From NCBI GenBank assembly GCA_902550285.1, contig CACCYQ010000007.1, forward strand, positions 1-34,465: a stretch of DNA of 34,465 nucleotides, in the 5' to 3' direction. Shown here in pieces: positions 11,367 to 21,271 of the stretch (position 1 is its first letter; each line of letters opens with the position of its first letter). Origin of the DNA: an uncultured Pelagibacteraceae bacterium. GTDB taxonomy: Bacteria > Pseudomonadota > Alphaproteobacteria > Pelagibacterales > Pelagibacteraceae. The notes beneath the pieces were generated by a model that was not told where the DNA came from, ran no database searches, and saw only the letters and a list, made by a program, of their open reading frames with translations. The translations under genes were made by a program, and so were the position numbers.

Positions 11367-11637
11367 CCATTTTTTTTCTGATTTCTTCGTCTGAAATTTT
11401 ATGATCTTTTAGGTCAGCCTTTACTTTTCTAAAAACATCTTCATCCCCTGCCTCAGCAAAATCTGCCTTTATAACTGCTTGAATGTAATCTTTCTCTTGG
11501 TCAGGATTATAGCCTAAAATTTGTGAAACCCATTGACCAATATATTTGTTTCTTCGAGCACTCACTTTAAATTGTAATTCTTCGTCATGTGCAAATTTTT
11601 TTTCAAAACTTTTTTCTCTTTCATCAAATGTACTCAT
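11329..11637 (-). CDS. DUF1476 family protein (ATP synthase zeta/inhibitor-like)
   Basis: MSTFDEREKSFEKKFAHDEELQFKVSARRNKYIGQWVSQILGY is characteristic of alphaproteobacterial DUF1476. I place the start at the MSTF Met (11637), not the ORF-track start 11649. Confidence 0.85.
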   Translation of the reverse strand: MSTFDEREKSFEKKFAHDEELQFKVSARRNKYIGQWVSQILGYNPDQEKDYIQAVIKADFAEAGDEDVFRKVKADLKDHKISDEEIRKKMDELNEKAKSEFK

Positions 11638-12011
11638 CTTTTTCTCCAAAAATTAAATATACTAAATAAAAAAATTGACATTAAAACTCCACCAATATTA
11701 CCAAACAAGTCTTCGTATTGAAATGATCTGTTTGGTATCACTATATGTAAAATCTCGAGAATTATAGAGCTTAATATTAAATAAGTAATAATAAGTTTTT
11801 TATTGCTTTTGTAATAAGCAATCAATCCTATTAATGACAGCACAAAAAATGCATATACATGATTTGATGACATTGATAAAAAATCTTGAGTAATTTGTGG
11901 TTGTTTTTGAAAATCTCCATAAATTAGAAAGCCCAAAATACTCCCTGGATATACATATAAAACAATAAAAATTGTATTAATAATATTAAATAGTATTTTT
12001 GTCTTTTGCAT
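11634..12011 (-). CDS. VanZ-like small membrane protein
   Basis: Four hydrophobic segments; ...SSNHVYAFFVLSLIGLIAYY...IVIPNRSFQYEDLFGNIGGVLMSIFLF resembles the VanZ family. Confidence 0.65.
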   Translation of the reverse strand: MQKTKILFNIINTIFIVLYVYPGSILGFLIYGDFQKQPQITQDFLSMSSNHVYAFFVLSLIGLIAYYKSNKKLIITYLILSSIILEILHIVIPNRSFQYEDLFGNIGGVLMSIFLFSIFNFWRKR

Positions 12012-12037
12012 AATTATCTTATATTAAAAAATTATTT

Positions 12038-12748
12038 ATGAGTCATTTAATTTTAGTTCGTCATGGTCAAAGCGAGTGGAACTTACAAAAAAGGTTTACC
12101 GGATGGGTTGATGTTGAGTTAACTTCACAAGGAAAATTAGAAGCTTGCAAAGCTGGGGAATTAATAAAAAATTTGAATTTAAATTTTGAACATTTTTTTT
12201 GTTCTTATCAAAAAAGAGCTATAGAAACATTAAACTTAATTTTAAATACTCTAAGAATAAAAAACAATAATGTAACAAGAGCTTGGCAATTAAATGAAAG
12301 AAATTATGGATCTTTAACTGGTTTAAATAAAGAAGAAATGAAAAAAGCTCTAGGTGAAAAAAAAGTCCATGAATTTAGAAGATCATGGAATATTGCTCCT
12401 AAACCACTAAATAAAAAAAATCCTTATCATCCTTTAAATATTGAAGCATATAAAGATATACCTAAAAATATGATTCCTGATACTGAGTCTCTGAAGGATA
12501 CCTATGAAAGAGTGGTACCATATTACGAAAAAAATATACTCCCTTTAATTAATAAAAATATAATTATTTCTGCTCACGGAAATTCTATTCGTTCACTATG
12601 CAAATATTTATTTAAAATCGATGATTCTAAAATCTCACAATTAGAAATCCCTACTGGAAATGCTTTGGCTTTAAATTTCGAAAATAAAAAGTTAGTAAAT
12701 GCAAAATATTTGGACAAACAAAGAGCTAAGGATTTACTAGTTTTTTGA
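12038..12748 (+). CDS. gpmA: 2,3-bisphosphoglycerate-dependent phosphoglycerate mutase
   Basis: LILVRHGQSEWNLQKRFTGWVDVELTSQG; LNERNYGSLTGLNKEEM; PDTESLKDTYERVVPYYE; IISAHGNSIRSL. Confidence 0.96.
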   Translation: MSHLILVRHGQSEWNLQKRFTGWVDVELTSQGKLEACKAGELIKNLNLNFEHFFCSYQKRAIETLNLILNTLRIKNNNVTRAWQLNERNYGSLTGLNKEEMKKALGEKKVHEFRRSWNIAPKPLNKKNPYHPLNIEAYKDIPKNMIPDTESLKDTYERVVPYYEKNILPLINKNIIISAHGNSIRSLCKYLFKIDDSKISQLEIPTGNALALNFENKKLVNAKYLDKQRAKDLLVF

Positions 12749-13429
12749 TAGTTTATTAAATATTTCTATATCAGTAACATGTATAAAATCATTTAAACTT
12801 TCAAATCCATATAGTTTATTTTCATCAATTAATTGATTCCATATTTCAATAATTGAAAAGGAATTTTGATCAATTATTGAAAAAACGTTTTTATTAATTA
12901 TTTGACAACCAGTGTAAATAAAAGTTTTTTCTTGATAATTTAAAATATTTTTAGAATTTAAATTAAAATCACCTTTTAGTTTTTTATCAAAACTTTTAGA
13001 TTTATTTACAACCAATAAAATATTTTGAATTTTATTTTTTATATAAAAAACTTCCATTTTTCTAATTACTTCAATATACTCTTTGCACCACATAGTATCG
13101 GGATTAAAAACAAAAAAATTATCATTATCTGATTTTTTTATTAAATTTAAAATTCCACCCCCAGTGTCCAAAATTGAATTTCCATCATCTACTACATTTA
13201 TTTTACAATTAAAATTTTTTTTATTAATAAATTCTCTAATTTGTTCTTTTAAATAAAATGTATTAATCAAAATATTTTTTACTCCAAGGTCATTAATAAA
13301 ATTAATTGTATTTTCTAATAAACTTATATCTTTTAATTTAAGCAAAGGTTTTGGCACTTTTAATGTTAGAGGATTTAATCTTTTTCCGTAGCCAGCGCAA
13401 AGTATTAATGCGGTATTTATTTTTTCCAT
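12737..13429 (-). CDS. Sugar-phosphate nucleotidyltransferase, MurU-like
   Basis: ALILCAGYGKRLNPLTLKVPKPLLKLKDISLLENTI; VVDDGNSILDTGGGI; directly downstream of an AmgK-like kinase gene. Confidence 0.82.
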   Translation of the reverse strand: MEKINTALILCAGYGKRLNPLTLKVPKPLLKLKDISLLENTINFINDLGVKNILINTFYLKEQIREFINKKNFNCKINVVDDGNSILDTGGGILNLIKKSDNDNFFVFNPDTMWCKEYIEVIRKMEVFYIKNKIQNILLVVNKSKSFDKKLKGDFNLNSKNILNYQEKTFIYTGCQIINKNVFSIIDQNSFSIIEIWNQLIDENKLYGFESLNDFIHVTDIEIFNKLSKN

Positions 13430-14370
13430 TTTTTTTTTCTCATTTTTATTGAAAAATTCTTTCCTAAAAAAAATTTTAAATCATTAAATAACAAATTATT
13501 ATTTATTCTATATTCAATTAATTTCCACGCATAAGGAATTAGCTTTAAATATTGATGTTTTTTATCTCTAGTTGATAATCTAGTAAATATACCAATTATT
13601 TTTATATTTCTTAATACAGACAGTAAATCAAAATCATTTTTAAATTTTTTTTTATTTATAGATTTATTTTGCTTTAAAAAATATTTGAAAATTTCTTCCT
13701 TTAAAGGATTTGATGTTTTTAATCTCACATCATCAATTAATGATGCAAGATCATATGCATGGTTACCATACAAAGCGTCTTGATTGTCAATAATAGCTAT
13801 TTTCTTTTTACACTCCATTAAATTAGATACATGAAAATCTCTATGTACAAATACATGGTTTTTATTTTTTATTTTTTTTAACAGAATTTTTATAATAATT
13901 TTTAATTTATTTTTTATAAATTTTTGTTTTTTTTTCTTTATAACTTTTGGGATGTACCAATCTAAAAATAGTTTTGACTCTTTAAAAAGTTTATCCTGTG
14001 TATAATTTGGAACAATATAATTTGTATTATTAAATGTTTTAATTTTTTTAGTTTTAATTCTTTGTAATTTAGATAAAAATAAAATTATTTTTTTGTAATA
14101 TTTTAATTTATTTGTTTTTCTATTTTTTAACTTGCAATAAACAGAAATATCTCCTAGGTCTTCAATTTCTATTAAGTTTTTTTTGTAATCTTGATTTAAT
14201 AGTTTTGGTGCTTTTACTTTGTTTTTTATTAATATTTTATTTATTGCATCATAAATAAGTAAATTACTTTTTTTTTCTCTTTGACAAAAAACTACAACAG
14301 ATTTATGACTTCTATAAAATTTTCTAAATGAAGCATCTCCTGATAATTTTATCAAATTATTTAAATTCAT
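13417..14370 (-). CDS. Aminoglycoside phosphotransferase-family kinase, AmgK-like
   Basis: LSGDASFRKFYR; FVHRDFHVSNLM; IAIIDNQDALYGNHAYDLASLIDDVR. Confidence 0.82.
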   Translation of the reverse strand: MNLNNLIKLSGDASFRKFYRSHKSVVVFCQREKKSNLLIYDAINKILIKNKVKAPKLLNQDYKKNLIEIEDLGDISVYCKLKNRKTNKLKYYKKIILFLSKLQRIKTKKIKTFNNTNYIVPNYTQDKLFKESKLFLDWYIPKVIKKKKQKFIKNKLKIIIKILLKKIKNKNHVFVHRDFHVSNLMECKKKIAIIDNQDALYGNHAYDLASLIDDVRLKTSNPLKEEIFKYFLKQNKSINKKKFKNDFDLLSVLRNIKIIGIFTRLSTRDKKHQYLKLIPYAWKLIEYRINNNLLFNDLKFFLGKNFSIKMRKKKWKK

Positions 14371-14854
14371 TAAAAATTTTTTTTTTGTATTTGCTTGATA
14401 TAATCAAACTTCTTTTGCTTAAATTTTCTTCATAATTAAAATTTAATTCGATTAGATTTTTTGGTTTTTTTTTTATTATTTCTGGCCACTCAATTAATGT
14501 TATAGTATCTTTTTGATTTTCAAATAGTCCTATATTGTTTAATTCCATCTCGTTTTTTAATCTATACAAATCATAGTGCTGAATAATTAATTTATCAATT
14601 TTGTATTCGTATACTATATTAAAAGTTGGACTTGGTACTTCAGTTATTTTTTTATTTAATTTAGATTGTAGATAATTAATTAAATGCTTAATAAATGTTG
14701 TTTTGCCTACTCCTATTTCTCCATAAAAAAAAACTGTGTCTCCTTTTGAAAGATAATTTGAAATTTTTTCAGAAATTGATTTTGTATCTTTTTCTAATGT
14801 AATATCAATTTTGCTACTTTTAGTAGCGATATGCATCGGGTTTGTAAGGTCCAT
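14357..14854 (-). CDS. tsaE: tRNA threonylcarbamoyladenosine biosynthesis protein TsaE
   Basis: Walker [46 protein letters not shown]. True start may be 14836 (MHIATKSS). Confidence 0.92.
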   Translation of the reverse strand: MDLTNPMHIATKSSKIDITLEKDTKSISEKISNYLSKGDTVFFYGEIGVGKTTFIKHLINYLQSKLNKKITEVPSPTFNIVYEYKIDKLIIQHYDLYRLKNEMELNNIGLFENQKDTITLIEWPEIIKKKPKNLIELNFNYEENLSKRSLIISSKYKKKIFNEFK

Positions 14855-16106
14855 CAGGTGTTACACTAATATAATCTGCCTGATCTTTAGACATTTTTGT
14901 AAGTTTAGCACCTACTTTTTCTAGGTGCAATCTAGCTACTTTTTCATCAAGATGTTTTGGTAAAACGTAAACTTTTTTTTCATACTTATCTGAATTATTC
15001 CATAACTCTATCTGAGCAGTTACTTGGTTAGTAAATGAAGCACTCATTACAAAACTTGGGTGTCCAGTGGCACAACCTAAGTTAACCAGCCTTCCTTCAG
15101 CAAGTAATATTATTCTTTTCTTGCTTGGCAAAGTTATTTCGTGAACTTGTGGCTTAATTTCATCCCATTTGTAATTTTTCAATGCTTCAACTTGGATTTC
15201 ATTATCAAAGTGACCAATATTACATAATATTGCTCTATCTTTCATTTCTCTCATATGATCAGCAGTCACTATGTCTTTGTTTCCTGTTGCCGTAACAACT
15301 ATATCTGCTTCTTTAATCATTTCATCCATAAGCACAACTTCATAACCTTCCATTGCAGCTTGTAAAGCACATATTGGGTCAGTTTCAGTAACCATTACTC
15401 TTGCCCCGCTTTGCCTTAATGAGGCAGCACTTCCTTTTCCAACATCACCAAATCCTGCAACGATTGCAACTTTTCCTGACATCATAACATCAGTTGCTCT
15501 TTTAATTCCGTCTACTAAACTTTCTCTACACCCATATAAGTTATCAAATTTAGACTTTGTAACAGAGTCGTTAACATTAATTGCTGGAACTAATAATGTT
15601 CCCTGAGCTTCCATTTTTTTAAGAGCTAATACTCCAGTTGTTGTTTCTTCAGATAGCCCCTTAATATCTTTTAGTAAATCTTTATAATCTTTGTGCATAA
15701 GTGCGGTCAAATCACCACCGTCATCAAGAATCATATTTGGTTTCCAATCCTTTTTACCCTCAATAGTTTGCTTCACACACCACCAATATTCCTCTTCTGT
15801 TTCACCTTTCCATGCAAACACGGGTATGCCTACTTTTGCAATTGCTGCTGCAGCATGGTCTTGTGTAGAGAAAATATTGCATGAAGACCATCTTACTTCA
15901 GCTCCTAAATCAACTAAAGTTTCTATTAAAACTGCTGTTTGAATAGTCATATGTAAACATCCAAGAATTCTAGCTCCTTTAAGAGGATGTTTACCTTTGT
16001 ACTCTTTTCGTAAAGCCATTAATCCTGGCATTTCTGTCTCAGCTAAAGAGATTTCTTTTCTTCCAAATTCTGCTAGATTTATATCTTTTACTTTATAATC
16101 ACTCAT
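14820..16106 (-). CDS. ahcY: Adenosylhomocysteinase (S-adenosyl-L-homocysteine hydrolase)
   Basis: [82 protein letters not shown]-terminal [11 protein letters not shown]. Confidence 0.98.
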   Translation of the reverse strand: MSDYKVKDINLAEFGRKEISLAETEMPGLMALRKEYKGKHPLKGARILGCLHMTIQTAVLIETLVDLGAEVRWSSCNIFSTQDHAAAAIAKVGIPVFAWKGETEEEYWWCVKQTIEGKKDWKPNMILDDGGDLTALMHKDYKDLLKDIKGLSEETTTGVLALKKMEAQGTLLVPAINVNDSVTKSKFDNLYGCRESLVDGIKRATDVMMSGKVAIVAGFGDVGKGSAASLRQSGARVMVTETDPICALQAAMEGYEVVLMDEMIKEADIVVTATGNKDIVTADHMREMKDRAILCNIGHFDNEIQVEALKNYKWDEIKPQVHEITLPSKKRIILLAEGRLVNLGCATGHPSFVMSASFTNQVTAQIELWNNSDKYEKKVYVLPKHLDEKVARLHLEKVGAKLTKMSKDQADYISVTPDGPYKPDAYRY

Positions 16107-16155
16107 GAGCGTGTGCTTCTAACAATTTTATTGAATATAATCAATTAAATTTTTT

Positions 16156-17691
16156 TTAATTTTTTGGAAATATAATTTCAATTTTTGCCCCTTTATCTTT
16201 ATTATTTGAGGCATATATTTTTCCATTATGTAGCTCAACTAAGTTCTTAACAATGTTCAAGCCTAGCCCTGAATGCTGTCCAAATTTTTCAGGTCTGTTA
16301 CTGTAGAATCTTTCAAATATTTTTTCTGTTTCATTTTCTTTAAATCCTTCTCCTTCATCTATTACTTTTAATACTACTCTTCCTTCCTTGTCTTTGTTTA
16401 CGTGAACTTCTATACTTTGATTGTCTTTGCTAAATGAAATCGAATTTTCTAACAAATTAGCAATAATTTGCTCTATTCTATTTTCAATTCCTAAAATTTC
16501 ATATTTTTTTGATCCATTTATATTGAGCTTAATATTGATACCTCTTTTGGAATTGTAAATATTATTAAAATCATCAACAACGGAATTTGTTATTAAACTT
16601 AAATCAATTTTTTGCATTTTTTCCGAAGTCATTGCTGCTTCATCTTTTAAAATTTGAGAATAATCAGTTATCAATCTTTCTATTCTTTCAACATCGTGAG
16701 ATAATATTTTAACTAATTTTTCTCTTTGTTCTTGATTTCCAGTTTCTGAAATTATTTCAGATGCACTCTTTAATGATGCTAAGGGATTTCTAATTTCATG
16801 GACTAAATCGGTGGAAAAATTTTTAGTTTTGTTAATTCTTTTATGTAGCTCACTTGTCATTTCTTCTAAAGAGCTAGATAAAATGCCAATTTCGTCATTT
16901 CTATTTTTACTTATGTTAATATTTACATTATTTTTTTTCTTACCTTTCATTAACTCTGTATAACTAACTAAATTTCTTATAGGTTTTAAAAAATATCTAT
17001 TTAAAACAAAAGAAAAAATTAAAATTACAATCGCTACAAAAAATGCAGTTCTAATAATAAATATTTTTCTTTCATCAATTGCAGCTTTAATATCATTTGC
17101 ATTTTCAGTTATAGCCAAAAATCCAATATTTTCTTTTTTATCAAAAACACTTTTAATTGTTGTAAGCAAAAATTGATTATAATTATCTTGGGTAAAAGTA
17201 TATGGTTTTCCAAAGTTTGTAGAATTTACATAATTATTTAAAATATCTTCCAAAGATTTATCATCTATTTTATTAATGCTTTCAGCTTCATTATTTTTAT
17301 CATCATCCAAATTCTCACTTAGTGCGTTCATTTCAATTATTTCTAATCTCTGATTAAACGATCTTGGATCTAAATCTAAAGTATTTGTATCTCCAATTAA
17401 ATTTAATTGGCTATCAAATATCAAAACTCTGTCTATGCTTTGAAAAAGAAATTTGGTAGAAAATAAAAACTTTCTTATATCGTTTTCATTAAATTTCACT
17501 TTTAATCTTTTTATATGATCGATGGTATTTTCCATAATTTGAATATGATTAGAAGTTTTTTTATTTATTAAGCTTGGTTGAATTGATTTAAGATAAAAGA
17601 TTGTAATAAGACCAATAATTGAAAAGATAATTAAATTGATGAACAAAAATTTTTTTAATATTGATAGATCTTTTATTAATTTATTTAACAT
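16156..17691 (-). CDS. chvG: HAMP-domain sensor histidine kinase, ChvG-like
   Basis: Two TM segments, HAMP region, H-box FSTDLVHEIRNPLASLKSASEII, N-box ANLLENSISFS, HSGLGLNIVKNLVELHNGKI; partner RR gene overlaps by 1 nt; neighbours ahcY. Confidence 0.82.
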   Translation of the reverse strand: MLNKLIKDLSILKKFLFINLIIFSIIGLITIFYLKSIQPSLINKKTSNHIQIMENTIDHIKRLKVKFNENDIRKFLFSTKFLFQSIDRVLIFDSQLNLIGDTNTLDLDPRSFNQRLEIIEMNALSENLDDDKNNEAESINKIDDKSLEDILNNYVNSTNFGKPYTFTQDNYNQFLLTTIKSVFDKKENIGFLAITENANDIKAAIDERKIFIIRTAFFVAIVILIFSFVLNRYFLKPIRNLVSYTELMKGKKKNNVNINISKNRNDEIGILSSSLEEMTSELHKRINKTKNFSTDLVHEIRNPLASLKSASEIISETGNQEQREKLVKILSHDVERIERLITDYSQILKDEAAMTSEKMQKIDLSLITNSVVDDFNNIYNSKRGINIKLNINGSKKYEILGIENRIEQIIANLLENSISFSKDNQSIEVHVNKDKEGRVVLKVIDEGEGFKENETEKIFERFYSNRPEKFGQHSGLGLNIVKNLVELHNGKIYASNNKDKGAKIEIIFPKN

Positions 17692-18395
17692 TAACTAATA
17701 TTCCAACGATAGCCACTACCATATCTTGTTTCAATCGCAGAAAAATTATTATCTACTTTTTTAAATTTTTTTCTTATTCTTTTTACATGACTATCAATAG
17801 TTCGATCTTCAATATCTGTGTCTTCTCTGTATGCTATATCCATTAATTGTGATCTTTCCTTTATAATTCCTGGTCTTTTAGCTAATTCCTGTACTATTAA
17901 AAATTCAGTAGTAGTAAGCTTGTCTGGCAGAGCTTTACCATCCCATTCACACTCTAACTGCGAAGGATCCAATCTTAATTTTCCATGTGAAATAATATTT
18001 TTTGATTCTTCGATATTGTTTTTTAAATCTTTTTTTCTTAATTGAACCCTTATTCTCTCTATTAATACTTTTATAGAAAAGCCACCCGATTTTTTTACGA
18101 AGTCATCAGCACCTAATTTTAGACCTAACAACTCATCTACTTCTTCATCTTTTGATGTTAAAAAAATGACTGGCATAGAAGTTTTTTTTCGTAGTTTTTT
18201 TAAAAGTTCTTCCCCATCCATCTTTGGCATTTTAATATCTATAATTGCCAAGTCAGGTGGCATTCTCGTTAATCCTACTAATGCACTCTCTCCATCCACA
18301 TAAGTTTGAACTTTAAAACCCTCTTTTTCCAATGCTATGCTTATGCTAGTAAGAATATTTCTGTCATCATCAATTAATGCAATGGTTTCTTTCAT
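17691..18395 (-). CDS. chvI: OmpR-family response regulator, ChvI-like
   Basis: TIALIDDDRNILTSISIALEKEGF; IDIKMPKMDGEELL; winged-helix SQLMDIAYREDTDIEDRTIDSHVKRIRKKFK. Confidence 0.87.
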   Translation of the reverse strand: MKETIALIDDDRNILTSISIALEKEGFKVQTYVDGESALVGLTRMPPDLAIIDIKMPKMDGEELLKKLRKKTSMPVIFLTSKDEEVDELLGLKLGADDFVKKSGGFSIKVLIERIRVQLRKKDLKNNIEESKNIISHGKLRLDPSQLECEWDGKALPDKLTTTEFLIVQELAKRPGIIKERSQLMDIAYREDTDIEDRTIDSHVKRIRKKFKKVDNNFSAIETRYGSGYRWNIS

Positions 18396-18450
18396 GTACC
18401 AGATTGAAAATACTAAATTGTTTTAATTTCGGCAATAGATGACTTTCAGT

Positions 18451-21222
18451 TTAATGAAGAAGACCCCAATTATCTCCAATATTTACATCAACTAGTAAAG
18501 GAATTGAGAAAGAATGGATTTCACTGTCCTTAACACTGACCATTTCATCTCTAATGATTTTAGCCATTTTGTCTGCATTATCTTTTAAAACTTCAAAAAT
18601 TAATTCATCATGAATTTGTAACAACATTTTACAATTAGATATTTTTTCTTTTTGAAACCTGTTATTGATTCTTATCATTGCAAGTCTCATAATTTCTGAT
18701 GCCGAGCCTTGTATTGGGGCATTGATTGCAGCTCTTTCTTGAAAATTTCTTACATTAAAATTTTTATCATTAATTCCTTTAAGGTGTGTTCTTCGTCCAA
18801 ATATATTATTTACATACCCAGTTTTTCTACAAAAACTAATAGTTGAATTCATATATGCTTTAATTTCTGGAAACTTCAAAAAATATGAATTTAAAAAATC
18901 TTCAGCCTCTGAGTTTGAAACTCCTATTTGTTTTGCTAGACCATATTGTGAGATACCATATATTATTCCAAAATTAATTGCTTTTGCTTTTCGCCTCATA
19001 TCAGAATTTATTTTTTTTATATCTAAATTAAATACCTGACTTGCTGTCAAAGAATGAATATCTTCATTGTTTCTGATTGCTTTTTTTAATTCTTTTACAT
19101 CTGCAAGATCTGCAAGTATTCTCATTTCTATTTGGTTATAGTCTGCAGAAATTAATGTATGACTTTTTTCAGCTATAAATGATTTTCTAATATCTTTTCC
19201 ATTCTCAGTTTTTATTGGAATATTTTGTAAATTTGGATCGCTGGATGCAAGACGGCCGGTTGTTGTTGCTGCAAGCAAAAAGGAAGTATGAATTCTATTA
19301 GTTTCAGGATTAATGTATTCAGGCAATGAATCAGAATACGTGTTTTTAAGTTTGGTTAATTGTCTCCAATCTAAAACTAATTTTGGAAATGTGTGTCCTT
19401 TAAATGCTAAATCTTCTAATACAGATGCACTTGTAGCAAAACTACCTTTTTTTGTTTTTTTTTGAGCTGAAATTTTCAATTCATTATAAATTATTTCACC
19501 AAGCTGCTTGGTAGATGCAATATTAAATTCTTTTTTAGATAATTTAAAAATTTCACTTTCTAAGGACTTTATCTTTCTGTCAAATTTTATTGATAGTTTT
19601 TTTAATGAAGATGTGTCAAGTTTAACTCCACTAATTTCCATCATCGCTAAAATTTTAATTAGAGGTTTTTCAAAAATTTCATAAATATTAATTAATTTCT
19701 CAATTTTTAAATTTTTTAGAAAAATTTTATATAACCTAAAAGTAATATCAGCATCTTCTGCTGCGTAGTCTTTTGCATCGATTATATTTACTTCACTAAA
19801 ATTAATTTCTTTTTTTCCAGTTCCAACTAATTCTTTAAAAGCAATAGGTTTATGACCTAAATGTAGAACAGATAATGTATCCATGTTATGCCTATTTTTT
19901 CCTGCATCTAAAACATATGACATAAGCATAGTATCTTCCATGGGTGCAATATCTATTCCTCTGTGAAAAAAAATAATATAATCAAATTTAATGTTTTGAC
20001 CTATTTTTTTAATACTTTTGTCTTCTAATATTGGTTTTAGTTTTTGTAATACTTTTTTTTCATCTAGATTTTCTCCTTTTTTATGTCCTATAGGAATATA
20101 GACAGCTTTACCTATTTTTGTAGATAAGGATATACCAACCAGTTTTGCCTGATGAGGATCTAAAGAAGATGTTTCTGTATCAATCGCTAACTCACCAAAC
20201 TCTTCTGCCTCGATTAACCATTTTTCAATTCCATTTTCTGATTTTATTATTTCATAATTTTTTTTTGAAATTTTTTCATTGATTTCTTCTTTTATAGTAT
20301 TTTTTTCTTCTGAAAATGAGACTTCACCATAAGCTGATATCACAGAACTCAATAATCTATTAAATTCCATTTCTCTTAAAAAATTATAAAGTTTCTCTCT
20401 ATTGACTTCCTTTAACTTAAATTCTTTTATATTATTTTTTACTGGAACATCTTTTTTTAAAGTTACAAGTTCTTTACTTATTAGAGCTTTTTTTTTATTT
20501 TCAATTAATGTTTCGCGTCTTTTATTTTGTTTAATCTGGCTAGTATTTTTTAATAAGTTTTCTAAATCTCCATATGTATTAATTAATTCTGCTGCAGTCT
20601 TTATTCCAATCCCTGGAACACCAGGAACATTGTCGCTACTATCGCCAGCTAATGATTGCACGTCTATAACCTGTTCAGGTTTAACTCCAAATTTATTATA
20701 AATATCATCTTTATTTATAAATTTACTTTTCATTGGATCAAATATACGAACATTTTTTTTATAAAGTTGCATTAAATCTTTATCTGATGAAATAATTGTA
20801 ACTTCCGCACCTTCTTTTAATATTTGTTCTGAGTAGGTAGCTATTAAATCATCTGCTTCATAATTTAAAAGTTCTATTGATGGAAGATTGAATGCATTTA
20901 CAGATTTTCTTATATATTCAAACTGAGGAATCAAATCATCAGGTGCATCAGATCTGTTTGCTTTATAGCTTGGATAAATTTGATTTCTAAAATTTTTTCT
21001 TGCAGAGTCAAAAATTACTGCAAAGTGAGTTGGTTTACTTTCATTTCGTTCTGATGTGGCATCTTGTAATAATTTAAATAGCATATTGCAAAACCCACTT
21101 ACTGCACCAGTAGGTAATCCATCGCTTTTTCTCGTTAGAGGTGGCAACGCATAATATGCTCTAAAAATATAACCTGATCCATCTATTAAGTAATAGTGAT
21201 CTTTTTTTTTTATTTTATTCAT
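18451..21222 (-). CDS. polA: DNA polymerase I (5'-3' exo, 3'-5' exo and polymerase domains)
   Basis: N-terminal YLIDGSGYIFRAYYALPPL; 3'-5' exo motifs DTETSSLD, GQNIKFDY and YAAED; polymerase motifs SADYNQIEMRILA, RRKAKAINFGIIYGIS, LQIHDELIFEV. Confidence 0.97.
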   Translation of the reverse strand: MNKIKKKDHYYLIDGSGYIFRAYYALPPLTRKSDGLPTGAVSGFCNMLFKLLQDATSERNESKPTHFAVIFDSARKNFRNQIYPSYKANRSDAPDDLIPQFEYIRKSVNAFNLPSIELLNYEADDLIATYSEQILKEGAEVTIISSDKDLMQLYKKNVRIFDPMKSKFINKDDIYNKFGVKPEQVIDVQSLAGDSSDNVPGVPGIGIKTAAELINTYGDLENLLKNTSQIKQNKRRETLIENKKKALISKELVTLKKDVPVKNNIKEFKLKEVNREKLYNFLREMEFNRLLSSVISAYGEVSFSEEKNTIKEEINEKISKKNYEIIKSENGIEKWLIEAEEFGELAIDTETSSLDPHQAKLVGISLSTKIGKAVYIPIGHKKGENLDEKKVLQKLKPILEDKSIKKIGQNIKFDYIIFFHRGIDIAPMEDTMLMSYVLDAGKNRHNMDTLSVLHLGHKPIAFKELVGTGKKEINFSEVNIIDAKDYAAEDADITFRLYKIFLKNLKIEKLINIYEIFEKPLIKILAMMEISGVKLDTSSLKKLSIKFDRKIKSLESEIFKLSKKEFNIASTKQLGEIIYNELKISAQKKTKKGSFATSASVLEDLAFKGHTFPKLVLDWRQLTKLKNTYSDSLPEYINPETNRIHTSFLLAATTTGRLASSDPNLQNIPIKTENGKDIRKSFIAEKSHTLISADYNQIEMRILADLADVKELKKAIRNNEDIHSLTASQVFNLDIKKINSDMRRKAKAINFGIIYGISQYGLAKQIGVSNSEAEDFLNSYFLKFPEIKAYMNSTISFCRKTGYVNNIFGRRTHLKGINDKNFNVRNFQERAAINAPIQGSASEIMRLAMIRINNRFQKEKISNCKMLLQIHDELIFEVLKDNADKMAKIIRDEMVSVKDSEIHSFSIPLLVDVNIGDNWGLLH

Positions 21223-21271
21223 ATTAATTCAATATCTTAATCTGAATGAATGTTATAAATGTAAAATCCGT

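Noticed and set aside
15691-15942. Overlapping plus-strand ORFs (83 and 63 aa)
   Set aside because: Antisense to conserved ahcY sequence.
17661-20701. Plus-strand ORFs 17661-17846, 17818-18045 and 20402-20701
   Set aside because: Antisense to chvG/chvI and polA; no recognisable domains.
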